Shown here: piece by piece, positions 1 to 9,306 of the stretch
Layout of the letters: each line of letters opens with the position of its first letter
Numbering within the stretch: the stretch's first letter is position 1
Origin: Clostridiales bacterium
GTDB lineage: Bacteria; Bacillota; Clostridia; Christensenellales; Borkfalkiaceae
Reading direction: 5' to 3'
NCBI GenBank assembly: GCA_015055735.1
Contig: SVHP01000007.1
Coordinates: 1-43,943 of the forward strand
DNA length: 43,943 nt
Made by a program: the position numbers and the translations under genes
Notes under the pieces: model-generated
Seen by the model: the letters and a program-made list of their open reading frames with translations, nothing else
Databases searched by the model: none
Told to the model about the DNA's origin: nothing

Positions 1-3
1 TTT

Positions 4-95
4 TGGCGGAGAAAGAGGGATTTGAACCCTCGCTGCGCTTATCACACACTACTCCCTTAGCAGGGGAGCCCCTTCGGCCTCTTGGGTATTTCTCC
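4..95 (-). tRNA. tRNA-Ser (anticodon GCT), CCA encoded
   Basis: Minus strand reads GGAGAAA..CCCAAGAGGCCGAAGGGG..CTCCC-CTGCTAA-GGGAG..long variable arm..GAGGGTTCAAATCCCTC..TTTCTCC-G-CCA; the acceptor, anticodon and T stems pair. Confidence 0.95.
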
Positions 96-252
96 AAAGT
101 TTTTATAAATATTTTATTAAATTATCACTAACTTTATTTTGGGCGAACCTGCTAAGGGAACCGAAGCAGGGGGGCGACGCGTTAAGCAAACAGTCCTGTA
201 AACTGTTTGTAGCCAAAGCCCACGAGTGATTTTATCACGAGAGCGAGGCGCG

Positions 253-275
253 TTCGGCCTCTTGGGTATTTCTCC
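253..275 (-). pseudogene. Truncated 5' fragment of tRNA-Ser (acceptor 5' strand plus D-arm only)
   Basis: 253-283 is identical to 73-103 (the 5' end of the intact tRNA plus flank), but no matching 3' acceptor strand follows. Confidence 0.75.
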
Positions 276-339
276 AAAGTTTTAGAATTCATTATTAAAT
301 TAGTGCATTTCGTTCAAACAACGAATTGCTACTTTTGAT

Positions 340-368
340 ATGTTATCATAAAAAAGTTTATTTGTCAA
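340..368 (-). promoter_or_regulatory. Putative sigma-A promoter for the tRNA-Ser fragment/tRNA-Ser unit
   Basis: Minus strand TTGACA (368-363), 17-nt spacer, TAACAT (345-340). Confidence 0.55.
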
Positions 369-421
369 AGTTTTTTTTGCGTTTATAAAACTTTTCTAAA
401 AACTTTATGATATTTTTTTAT

Positions 422-1303
422 TTAATTTTCATTTTGCTCTATTTTTTGTTGCTCTAAAGGTTGTTTTTCGGCAGTTCCAAATAAAAGCACGCCACGAATT
501 GCATTATATTTATCATTTCTTATTTTTAGTTTAGTACTTTTCTTTCCGTCGTAACAAATCAAATACCCTTGACTTTTAAGCCCGTTTTTAGCGTTTCTTA
601 AAACGAGGCTTTGTCCTTGATAAAGTTCAGGGAATTCCCCCTTTTCGTCATATACTATTTTATAATCGGGTGCAAGTATAGTTTCAGTAACGACACTTTG
701 TCTAGCATATTTTTCTTTCATTTTTTCGCCGTAAATACTAATCGTTATCTTATTATTATCAGCCACAGCCTTGACTAAAATAGGATTATGGGTATTATTT
801 ACAAACCTTAAATCAGCCCAACCAGAATTAACCATAGCGTCAAAAGACGGTGGAACGTAACTAACTGCTAGGCTATGTGGATGATATTCGGTCACCATAA
901 GTCCCGACAAGAGCACGGCGTTATACAAAGTGGTTGAAACTTGACAAACTCCACCACCCACACCGTCAACGAACTCTCCGTCGACTATTATTTTTGCGTT
1001 CTTAAATCCCCTTGAAACAGTTCTTTCCCCCACTACATTATTAAACGAAAACTCTGCGCCAACGTCTATAAAAGTGTTATCTAAATATTTGCTTGCCACC
1101 TTTATATTGTTCTTTCTTTGTTCGGTCGATGAAATATAAGTCGTGCTAAAACTTGCCCTTAAAACTAATTCTTGTGCTTGCAAATCGTAATACGGCATAG
1201 CGTTAGCATTTTTAACGCTTAACGAAAAACAATTTAAACATACGCCAAGCGCTAATATAAATATAATAAGTATCCCACTTTTTTTGCAATAAAATCTTGC
1301 CAT
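422..1303 (-). CDS. VanW family protein, N-terminal membrane anchor
   Basis: ORF with VanW motifs (FSFNNVVGERT, DGVGGGVCQVSTTLYNAVL, PPSFDAMVNSGWADLRFVNNT). Confidence 0.85.
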   Translation of the reverse strand: MARFYCKKSGILIIFILALGVCLNCFSLSVKNANAMPYYDLQAQELVLRASFSTTYISSTEQRKNNIKVASKYLDNTFIDVGAEFSFNNVVGERTVSRGFKNAKIIVDGEFVDGVGGGVCQVSTTLYNAVLLSGLMVTEYHPHSLAVSYVPPSFDAMVNSGWADLRFVNNTHNPILVKAVADNNKITISIYGEKMKEKYARQSVVTETILAPDYKIVYDEKGEFPELYQGQSLVLRNAKNGLKSQGYLICYDGKKSTKLKIRNDKYNAIRGVLLFGTAEKQPLEQQKIEQNEN

Positions 1304-1343
1304 AATTCATATTTAGTATAAATATTTTGCTTAAAATAATGCA

Positions 1344-1376
1344 AAAAGCCACTAATTACTAAAAATAGTGGCTTTT
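1344..1376 (-). terminator. Rho-independent terminator downstream of nagB
   Basis: 11-bp stem AAAAGCCACTA/TAGTGGCTTTT just downstream of the nagB stop. Confidence 0.7.
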
Positions 1377-1399
1377 GATATATAGTATTTTAATCTAAA

Positions 1400-2185
1400 T
1401 TATTTTTCGTCTTTGCAAATTTCTTTGAAATACTTGTAAGTATCTACTTTTAATTCGCCACAAGCCGCTTCGTCACAAACGATAATACCGTCTTTATGCA
1501 ACTGCAACGCACTTATAGTCCAAGCGTGGTCAACACCACCTTCTACACAATGACGTAATGCGCGAGCCTTATTGTGTCCACTAATGAGTAACATTACTTG
1601 TTTAGAATCGCAAACCGTACCAACGCCAACCGAAAGAGCAGTCTTTGGAACTTTATTTGGGTCGTTATCAAAGAAACGAGAGTTAACGATCAAAGTATCT
1701 TCGGTAAGCGCACGAACGCCCGTGCGAGAAGTTAAAGAAGTGAAAGGTTCGTTGAATGCTATATGTCCGTCAACACCACTTCCACCCATGAATAAGTCAA
1801 TGCCACCGTAAGATGCGATTTTATCTTCGTAACGTTGACATTCTGCCTCTAAATCTTCAGCCATACCGTTTAGAATATTGATATTCTCTCTAGGAATATC
1901 GATATGGTTAAAGAAATTATCGTGCATAAAGTACCAATAACTTTGGTCGTGTTCTCTTGGCAAGCCAACGTATTCGTCCATATTGAAAGTAACGACGTTT
2001 TTGAAAGTCACTTTACCTTCTTTATTCATTTTAATTAGATTTTTATAAACGCCGAGTGGCGAAGAACCGGTAGGCAAGCCTAACACGAAAGGACGGTCTT
2101 CCTTATGATTATTGATAGCGTTTGCAATGTGATTTGCTGCCCACAAACTCATTTGTTCGTAATCTTGATTGATAATTAACTTCAT
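1400..2185 (-). CDS. nagB: Glucosamine-6-phosphate deaminase
   Basis: [48 protein letters not shown] motifs; RBS AAGGAG upstream of ATG. Confidence 0.96.
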   Translation of the reverse strand: MKLIINQDYEQMSLWAANHIANAINNHKEDRPFVLGLPTGSSPLGVYKNLIKMNKEGKVTFKNVVTFNMDEYVGLPREHDQSYWYFMHDNFFNHIDIPRENINILNGMAEDLEAECQRYEDKIASYGGIDLFMGGSGVDGHIAFNEPFTSLTSRTGVRALTEDTLIVNSRFFDNDPNKVPKTALSVGVGTVCDSKQVMLLISGHNKARALRHCVEGGVDHAWTISALQLHKDGIIVCDEAACGELKVDTYKYFKEICKDEK

Positions 2186-2227
2186 AAAAATACTCCTTAT
2201 TTATAAATTTGAAAAACCTTTTTTAAA

Positions 2228-2256
2228 ATTATACATTTTATTATTTACTTTGTAAA
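2228..2256 (-). promoter_or_regulatory. Putative sigma-A promoter of nagB
   Basis: Minus strand TTTACA-N17-TATAAT. Confidence 0.6.
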
Positions 2257-2308
2257 GCGCTTTTTTATTCCTTTTTTGTAAAAAACTAACTCTATATTGT
2301 CAAAAAAC

Positions 2309-3100
2309 TTAATCTTCATTTTCATAATATAAATCAGTACCAATAAATGCTGCTTGCGCAAAATCTTTTTCGTTATGGCGAATTATATAATCTATATAAC
2401 TTTCGATCATTTTAGCCGACAAAACGTAGCCCGTAGGCGTCATATGCCCTAAGAAAAAGCGATCGCAAAAAGCCTTGTCATAAGCTGGCGCATAAGTAAA
2501 CAAATCGATAAGATAAGTTCTATCAAAAAACTTGGTCAAATCATCTAATCGGTCACGAAAATTTTTACTAATCGCATCATTTTCATCACCGTAACGAGGA
2601 AGAGTAATGAGAAAAAATTTTGCGCGTGGTTGTAATTGTTTTAAGCGTTGTATTATTTGCGCGTAGTACCCGATAAAAGTCGGTTTATTATTTTCATAAT
2701 TATCCTTATCTATATCAGAAATATCGCCGAGTTCTTGTTTTTGCCCTATTATATCGTTAACACCTAGCGCTATTATATAGGCTTGGCAAAGTTTATCTTT
2801 TTCCCAAAACCCGTTAGCAGATGCAAAACTTTGCATATATTCTTTTGCAGTCATACCACCACGAGAAAAATTGTAAACCTTTGAACCCGTATCACGCGCC
2901 ATAACTTGACCCCACGAGTAATCATAGAAATCGTGATATTGTTTTTCGCCCTTATCGTTTCTAGACTCAAATTCTCCCGATGCTAAACTATCGCCTATAC
3001 AACCGATAGTGCGAAAAATGGAACAATACCCACCGTTTGAAACCATTCTATCCAAAGGCTTTTCATTTGGATCTAAAGCAATAAATTGTTCAATATTCAT
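2309..3100 (-). CDS. SGNH/GDSL-type hydrolase
   Basis: GDSLASG block, ALGVNDIIG block, GHMTPTGY near the C-terminus. Confidence 0.75.
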   Translation of the reverse strand: MNIEQFIALDPNEKPLDRMVSNGGYCSIFRTIGCIGDSLASGEFESRNDKGEKQYHDFYDYSWGQVMARDTGSKVYNFSRGGMTAKEYMQSFASANGFWEKDKLCQAYIIALGVNDIIGQKQELGDISDIDKDNYENNKPTFIGYYAQIIQRLKQLQPRAKFFLITLPRYGDENDAISKNFRDRLDDLTKFFDRTYLIDLFTYAPAYDKAFCDRFFLGHMTPTGYVLSAKMIESYIDYIIRHNEKDFAQAAFIGTDLYYENED

Positions 3101-3137
3101 TTTTAATTCCCCTTATTCGTAATATATAAATATTATA

Positions 3138-4412
3138 TCAACCAAGTGCTTTTCCGTCAAGCATTGACTTTTTATTTTCTTTATTAAAATGTTTTTTCAT
3201 AATACCCAATACCACCAATCCTAGTATAGGGAAAATAGTGACTACTAATATCCCTACCTTAAAGCCCACTTGTTCGGGGGTAACTGCAAAAGTATTAGAC
3301 ATAGATATTGCCCAATCGGTTACTGCCACGTTATCGATAATAATTCCGAACAGTTGTGGTGCAAAAGACGCGCCAAAGTCCCCACCTGCCGCCATTAAGG
3401 CGTAAGCAGCAACGCCAACTCGTGGAATTTTTTCTTCCATAAGAATAAGCGTTCCTGGCCAAAGCATAGAAGTACAAATACCGAGCGCTACACAAGCGAT
3501 TAAGGAAACCACTGCGTTTGGCGAAACTGCCGCTAAAATATAGCAAAGCACAGAGCCAAACATACTCCAAGCGATAACTGAAAAAATATTTTTACCAAAC
3601 TTCGCATAAGCCGTTCTAGTTAGGGCGAGTAATACTGCGAAAAGCGCCATACCAAAGACGTCGCCGTACATTTTTGGAATATTTAACGCCTTTTCTGCAA
3701 ATGCCGAGATCCAATTTGACATGGTATTTTCAGCGCACGCACCAAGAAAAATACATATTACGCAAAGACTAAGCCCAACAGTTCTATGCTTTGACTTTTC
3801 CTTGCCTTTTTCCACCTGCCCTATACTCATTTCAGGAAGTTTGCTCTTCATTAGTAAAATCCAAGCGATTATAGGTAAGATTGCCCATAAAAGAGTAAGA
3901 TAATTCCAATAATTTTTCCCTACGAACTTAACAAACAACGTACTTATCACTACCACGCTAGTAAGCCCATAGCCATATATAGAGTGCAATGCACTCATAT
4001 CTTTGTCGGGTGTATCGGACGGAAGGGCTGCAATAAGTGGGCTTGTTAAAACTTCGTTAAGCCCAGCGGCAAGTGAAAATATGATTGTACCTATAACTAG
4101 CCCCACGTACGCTCGGTTTGGAAAAATAGTCGGTATTATCGCATAAACGCAAAGCCCAAAGGCAGTTATAAAAGGCATGATGCGTATAGTTTTATGTATA
4201 TTAAAACGTTTGCTAAAAAAACTAAAAATAAGGTCGACCCCTAGTTGCGTACAAAAATTTATTAAAACTAGAGTACCTAAAAGGGTATAACTGATATTAT
4301 ATGCGCTTTGAAAAACCGAAAACAAAATTGGTGGTAAACCAAATACCGAAGCCATAGCAAAAGAAGTAAAATAACAAGTATATTTGGTGCGCTTTGCTTG
4401 TGCCTTATTCAC
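3138..4412 (-). CDS. MFS transporter
   Basis: ~12 hydrophobic segments, MFS-like layout; upstream TTGAAT-N17-TATAAT promoter at 4445-4473. Confidence 0.8.
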   Translation of the reverse strand: MNKAQAKRTKYTCYFTSFAMASVFGLPPILFSVFQSAYNISYTLLGTLVLINFCTQLGVDLIFSFFSKRFNIHKTIRIMPFITAFGLCVYAIIPTIFPNRAYVGLVIGTIIFSLAAGLNEVLTSPLIAALPSDTPDKDMSALHSIYGYGLTSVVVISTLFVKFVGKNYWNYLTLLWAILPIIAWILLMKSKLPEMSIGQVEKGKEKSKHRTVGLSLCVICIFLGACAENTMSNWISAFAEKALNIPKMYGDVFGMALFAVLLALTRTAYAKFGKNIFSVIAWSMFGSVLCYILAAVSPNAVVSLIACVALGICTSMLWPGTLILMEEKIPRVGVAAYALMAAGGDFGASFAPQLFGIIIDNVAVTDWAISMSNTFAVTPEQVGFKVGILVVTIFPILGLVVLGIMKKHFNKENKKSMLDGKALG

Positions 4413-4444
4413 AATTTTTTCCTTCCTTTTTACAAACTAGAGTT

Positions 4445-4473
4445 ATTATAATACTTTTACAAACAAAATTCAA
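4445..4473 (-). promoter_or_regulatory. Putative sigma-A promoter of the MFS/SGNH pair
   Basis: Minus strand TTGAAT-N17-TATAAT. Confidence 0.55.
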
Positions 4474-4520
4474 CTAAAAGCCCTATTGAATTTAATATTG
4501 AAAGTATCGAAAACCCATTT

Positions 4521-4556
4521 ATCAATCAAAAAAACCATTAGTTGAACTAATGGTTT
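4521..4556 (-). terminator. Rho-independent terminator at the end of the polysaccharide operon
   Basis: Perfect 11-bp stem AAACCATTAGT/ACTAATGGTTT followed on the minus strand by a T-tract. Confidence 0.85.
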
Positions 4557-4595
4557 CTAATCTCCTTTCTTAAATGCTTTATTATCTATAATAGT

Positions 4596-5771
4596 TTATA
4601 AATGATTTATCCCTAAACCACTACGAATTTCTTTCATGTGAGCTAAATCGTTAGGTTCTACGTCGTTCATTTTCTTTAGTTGACCGATTGCTTTTGGTCG
4701 AGTAAATAATACCTGTGCCCAACGCACCACGTGGAAAATAGGCAATAGAATAATTGCTTTTTTCAGTATCGGAAACAAAAATTTCATTTGTTCGGTCGGC
4801 AAGAAAATCTTTTTCCAAATAGACTTTGACTTAGCCTTTTTATCGTTAGTTTGACTTGCGTTTGCAGCAACGTCTGACGCCGACTTTTTGCTTTGATTTG
4901 CAAGCAAAGAAGATTCCAAGATATGCTTTGCAAGTTTTAATGTAAATTCATCGGCCTTTTCATCTTCAAAGAAATAGTTAGCAACCTTTTCAAACTGTTC
5001 CTTAAATTGTCTTAAACCACACTTATCTAATTGTTCGTTTAAGTATTCTTCGTTTAGTTTATACGCCTTTCTATACAAATATATGTCTGTTAAATGGCGA
5101 ATACCAACACCTGCGCTTTCAGCAAAGTGGTAGGCTGAATGACCTAGTAATGAAATATAGAAAATCTCACGATCCAACTCGTAAAAGTATTTATAGCCGT
5201 CCCTTACTCTCGCCCTATCAAACCCCTTGTTTTCAACGCCAAAATATTGTTCTAAAGGCCCAACGAAAATGGTTTTATGAAGTTCAAAAATAGTTCTCGT
5301 AGTCGGATAATAAACTATATCGTGATGTTCGTCGTAACGCTTTGTGGCTAATCCTAGTTCATTTACCAACTCTCGTACTTCTTTTAACTCATTAACGTCG
5401 ATAAGCACGTCACAATCGGAAGCATAGCGCATGTCACTTGATGGGTACAATTTTTTTAGGTGGTAGCCCTTTAACGGCATATATTTTAAGCCACGTTTTT
5501 CAAATGCCGAAAGCACGGTTTCAATATCGTATGCACTTTGCACGTCTATCATTACGTGACGGTTAACCGAGCGTTGTATGGCAGTCAAAAACTGTGGAAG
5601 AATTTTTTCTTTCACGTTTTCAAGCGCTTTAAATACCACCGTACTCATAGAATGAGTTGCGCAAAGATTATAAAGTTGTTTATAGTCAAGCCCATCGGGA
5701 ACTATTTCTATCTTCTCGTTTTTAATCGCTTTTTTTACACACTCAACGAAAAACTTCTCGGTAATAGTCAC
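4596..5771 (-). CDS. Nucleotidyltransferase family protein (NTP_transf_5-like)
   Basis: KGYHLKKLYPSSDMRYASDCDVLID nucleotidyltransferase-like motif; size and layout. Confidence 0.75.
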   Translation of the reverse strand: MTITEKFFVECVKKAIKNEKIEIVPDGLDYKQLYNLCATHSMSTVVFKALENVKEKILPQFLTAIQRSVNRHVMIDVQSAYDIETVLSAFEKRGLKYMPLKGYHLKKLYPSSDMRYASDCDVLIDVNELKEVRELVNELGLATKRYDEHHDIVYYPTTRTIFELHKTIFVGPLEQYFGVENKGFDRARVRDGYKYFYELDREIFYISLLGHSAYHFAESAGVGIRHLTDIYLYRKAYKLNEEYLNEQLDKCGLRQFKEQFEKVANYFFEDEKADEFTLKLAKHILESSLLANQSKKSASDVAANASQTNDKKAKSKSIWKKIFLPTEQMKFLFPILKKAIILLPIFHVVRWAQVLFTRPKAIGQLKKMNDVEPNDLAHMKEIRSGLGINHL

Positions 5772-5800
5772 TTAAAATCCAGCCTCCGTAAATAATCTGC

Positions 5801-6991
5801 TTAAAACTTTCTCCACACCATTTTATCGACCACACCCGTGTAGCTTTGAATAATTTTCACTACCTTTGTCGATACGTTTTCTTCCACGTAATCAGGTACG
5901 GGTATGCCGTAATTATTATCGCTATTTAACTCCACAGCCGTATCTACAGCTTGTAAAAGGTGCTTTTCGTCAATCCCTGCTAGCACAAAGCAAGCTTTGT
6001 CGAGCGCTTCTGGACGCTCGGTACTAGTTCTTATGCATACGGCTGGAAAAGGTTTTCCTACACTTGTAAAGAACGAACTTTCTTCAGGAAGTGTTCCACT
6101 ATCCGATACTACTGCAAATGCGTTCATTTGCAAGTTGTTGTAATCGTGAAAACCCAAAGGTTGATTTTGAATAACACGCTTATCAAGCTTAAATCCGCTT
6201 GATTCCAAACGCTTTTTACTTCTTGGATGACAACTATATAATATAGGCATATCGTACTTTTCAGCAAGCTTATTGATTGCCGTAAACAACGAATTAAAAT
6301 TGTTTTCAGTATCGATATTTTCTTCTCTATGCGCTGAAAGCAAAATATACTTTTTAGGTTGTAAGTTTAAGCGTTTTAGCACGTCGCTATTTTCAATTTC
6401 AGTTAGGTTATTATGCAATACTTCAGCCATAGGCGAACCCGTCACGTAAGTGCGTTCTTTTGGCATACCACACTCTATTAAATAACGGCGAGCGTGTTCG
6501 GAATACGCCAAATTAACGTCCGAAATAATATCTACTATACGACGGTTTGTTTCTTCAGGAAGGCACTCGTCCTTACACCTATTACCTGCTTCCATATGGA
6601 AAATTGGAATATGCAAGCGCTTTGCTGAAATTGCCGACAAACAACTATTGGTGTCCCCCAAAATAAGAAGGGCATCGGGCTTACAAGCGAGCATAAGTTT
6701 ATACGAACAGTTTATAATATTTCCAACCGTTGCGCCTAAATCATCGCCCACAGCGTCCATATACACTTCGGGATCGGCAAGTTTTAAGTCCTTAAAAAAC
6801 ACGCCGTTAAGGTTATAATCGTAGTTTTGACCAGTGTGTGCCAAAATGCAGTCAAAGTATTGACGACACTTATTTATAACTGCCGATAAGCGTATAATTT
6901 CAGGGCGAGTACCAACGATAATTAGCAGTTTCAATTTGCCGTTATCCTTAAATTTCACGTCTGAATAATCTAATTTAATTTTGGTTTCCAT
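5801..6991 (-). CDS. wecB: UDP-N-acetylglucosamine 2-epimerase, non-hydrolysing (CapG/FnlC-like)
   Basis: GTRPEIIRLSAVI, HAEAGNRCKDECLPEETNRRIVD, SDSGTLPEE motifs; next to capF and capE homologues. Confidence 0.92.
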   Translation of the reverse strand: METKIKLDYSDVKFKDNGKLKLLIIVGTRPEIIRLSAVINKCRQYFDCILAHTGQNYDYNLNGVFFKDLKLADPEVYMDAVGDDLGATVGNIINCSYKLMLACKPDALLILGDTNSCLSAISAKRLHIPIFHMEAGNRCKDECLPEETNRRIVDIISDVNLAYSEHARRYLIECGMPKERTYVTGSPMAEVLHNNLTEIENSDVLKRLNLQPKKYILLSAHREENIDTENNFNSLFTAINKLAEKYDMPILYSCHPRSKKRLESSGFKLDKRVIQNQPLGFHDYNNLQMNAFAVVSDSGTLPEESSFFTSVGKPFPAVCIRTSTERPEALDKACFVLAGIDEKHLLQAVDTAVELNSDNNYGIPVPDYVEENVSTKVVKIIQSYTGVVDKMVWRKF

Positions 6992-7017
6992 AGTAATTTA
7001 CCTCGTATATGATGTGC

Positions 7018-8220
7018 TTACTCTACAATTTCAAAAAAAGTGTCGGGGTGGTTAGAATCAAACTGTTCGTTCGCCCACATAACCGTCACTAAATTTTCAG
7101 TTTTAGAAAGATTTATGATGTTGTGTGTATATCCAGGCAACATATGTACTGCTTGGATTTTATCGCCACTAACTTCAAAATTCAACACTTCGTCCGTACC
7201 GATTTTGCGTTGTTGAATTAAACCTTTACCTGCAACCACTATAAAAAATTCCCATTTAGTGTGGTGCCAGTGCTGACCTTTTGTAATGCCTGGTGTAGAA
7301 ATATTTATAGACACTTGTCCACATTTTTCGGTTTTTAATAGTTCGGTAAAACTACCCCTATCGTCTTTATTCATTTTTAAGTCGAACGCCACTTTTTCTT
7401 TAGGTAGATAACTTAAGTAAGTCGAATAAAGTTTTTTTGCAAAACTGCCGTTTGGTATTTCAGGAACAACTAGCGTTTTAGATTGCTCGTGGAATTTGTC
7501 TAGTAAATCGACTATTTCGCCAAGCGTAACTTTATGAGTGGTAGGTACAAAATAATATCTTCCGTTTTCTTTTTCAATAGGCGTCAACCCATCGTAATCA
7601 CAACGATGCCCTTTGCCTTCTAGAAGATCTAACATTTCTGCCACCAAATCGTCTATATATAAAAGTTCAAGTTCGGTCGCCCTATCGTTAACCGTAATCG
7701 GTAAATCGTTTGCAATATTGTTGCAAAAGGTAGCGACTGCGCTATTATAATTTGGTCTACACCACTTACCGAATAGATTAGGAAAACGATAAACGCAAAC
7801 TTTTCCACCACCGTTTTTTTCATAATCGAAAAAAAGTTCTTCGCCTGCTTTCTTACTCTTTCCATACTCGCCGACAGCATAACGACCGATTAAAGTCGCT
7901 TGTATAGAAGAAGAAAGCATGACAGGACATTTGTTGTTATATTTTTTTAACGTTTCAAGCAAGGTCGATGCAAAACCGAAATTGCCTTGCATAAATTCTT
8001 CTTGGCTTTGAGGACGGTTTACCCCTGCAAGATTGAACACGAAATCAGCTTTTTCACAATATGCATCTAAATCCGTAGGAATACTATCAATATCGTATTC
8101 AAAAATCTCTTCAATATTTAGAGTAGGACGAGTTTTGTCCTTTCCGTCTTTTAAGTTTTTCAAAACGGCGCAAAGGTTTTTGCCTACAAATCCTTTTGCC
8201 CCCGTAACTAGTATTTTCAT
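7018..8220 (-). CDS. capF: CapF-like bifunctional SDR reductase with C-terminal cupin
   Basis: N-terminal VTGAKGFVGKNL NAD-binding domain and C-terminal cupin (KGQHWHHTKWEFFIVVAGKGLIQQR). Confidence 0.9.
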   Translation of the reverse strand: MKILVTGAKGFVGKNLCAVLKNLKDGKDKTRPTLNIEEIFEYDIDSIPTDLDAYCEKADFVFNLAGVNRPQSQEEFMQGNFGFASTLLETLKKYNNKCPVMLSSSIQATLIGRYAVGEYGKSKKAGEELFFDYEKNGGGKVCVYRFPNLFGKWCRPNYNSAVATFCNNIANDLPITVNDRATELELLYIDDLVAEMLDLLEGKGHRCDYDGLTPIEKENGRYYFVPTTHKVTLGEIVDLLDKFHEQSKTLVVPEIPNGSFAKKLYSTYLSYLPKEKVAFDLKMNKDDRGSFTELLKTEKCGQVSINISTPGITKGQHWHHTKWEFFIVVAGKGLIQQRKIGTDEVLNFEVSGDKIQAVHMLPGYTHNIINLSKTENLVTVMWANEQFDSNHPDTFFEIVE

Positions 8221-8229
8221 AATTTATCC

Positions 8230-9306
8230 TTAATGCTTTATACCCATTTTGTCAAGTTCTTCACACACGTATGAAAGAGTTAAAAGTTTTTCTTTTACTT
8301 CTTCAACCGTTAAAAGAGCTGTATTATTAGAATCAAACTCAGTCAAAGTATTTCTTTCAACGTCGCCGTTGTTAAAATACTTATCGTAATTTAAGCCACG
8401 GTTATCGGCTGGAACACGATAAAAATCTCCCATATCAATAGCGTTAGCGCATTCTTCGTTGGTAAGTAGCGTTTCGTACATCTTCTCACCGTGACGAATA
8501 CCTATAACCTTTATATTTTCTTTGTTTCCACCAAATAGTTCACACACAGCTTCTGCTTGAGTTTGAATTGTACAAGCAGGTGCTTTTTGTACTAAAATGT
8601 CCCCACTAACTCCGTGTTCAAATGCAAATAACACAAGGTCAACTGCTTCGTCTAACGACATAATGAAACGAGTCATATTACCGTCAGTAATAGTGATAGG
8701 TTGTCCGTTTCTAATTTGGTCAATCCAAAGTGGAATAACGCTACCCCTTGAGCACATAACATTGCCGTAACGGGTACAACAAATTTTAGTCTTTTCTGGG
8801 CTTACGGTACGAGCTTTAGCAACGGCTACACGCTCTTCCAATGCTTTTGATATACCCATTGCATTTACAGGATATGCTGCTTTATCAGTTGATAAGCAAA
8901 CTATGTTTTTAACTCCAGCTTCAATTGCCGCAGTCAAAACGTTTTCCGTACCTAAAACGTTTGTTTTTACTGCTTCAATAGGAAAAAATTCACAAGACGG
9001 AACTTGTTTTAACGCCGCTGCGTGAAATATGTAATCGACGCCGTACATGGCATTTCTTACCGATTGAATATCCCTAACGTCACCAATAAAGAATTTTATT
9101 TTATCAGCAACTTCAGGCATTTTCGCTTGAAATTCGTGTCTCATATCGTCTTGTTTTTTCTCATCACGAGAAAAAATACGAATTTCCCCGATATCAGTTT
9201 TTAAAAATCTATTAAGAACGGCATTGCCAAAACTTCCCGTTCCCCCTGTAATCAAAAGTGTTTTTCCTTTAAATAATGACATACTTTTATTTCTCCTATT
9301 TTTCAT
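8230..9306 (-). CDS. capE: CapE-like UDP-GlcNAc 4,6-dehydratase/5-epimerase
   Basis: TGGTGSFGNAV, HAAALKQVPSCEFFPIEAVKTNVLGT; Met-x3-Lys (MGISK) in place of Tyr-x3-Lys, typical of CapE. Confidence 0.92.
   Translation of the reverse strand: MKNRRNKSMSLFKGKTLLITGGTGSFGNAVLNRFLKTDIGEIRIFSRDEKKQDDMRHEFQAKMPEVADKIKFFIGDVRDIQSVRNAMYGVDYIFHAAALKQVPSCEFFPIEAVKTNVLGTENVLTAAIEAGVKNIVCLSTDKAAYPVNAMGISKALEERVAVAKARTVSPEKTKICCTRYGNVMCSRGSVIPLWIDQIRNGQPITITDGNMTRFIMSLDEAVDLVLFAFEHGVSGDILVQKAPACTIQTQAEAVCELFGGNKENIKVIGIRHGEKMYETLLTNEECANAIDMGDFYRVPADNRGLNYDKYFNNGDVERNTLTEFDSNNTALLTVEEVKEKLLTLSYVCEELDKMGIKH

Noticed and set aside
1572-1811. Plus-strand ORF inside nagB
   Set aside because: Antisense to a well-conserved gene, no RBS or domain; the same applies to most 60-130-aa plus-strand ORFs in the track within the polysaccharide operon.
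3331-3570. 79-aa minus-strand ORF in another frame within the MFS gene
   Set aside because: Out-of-frame shadow of a well-supported transmembrane protein.
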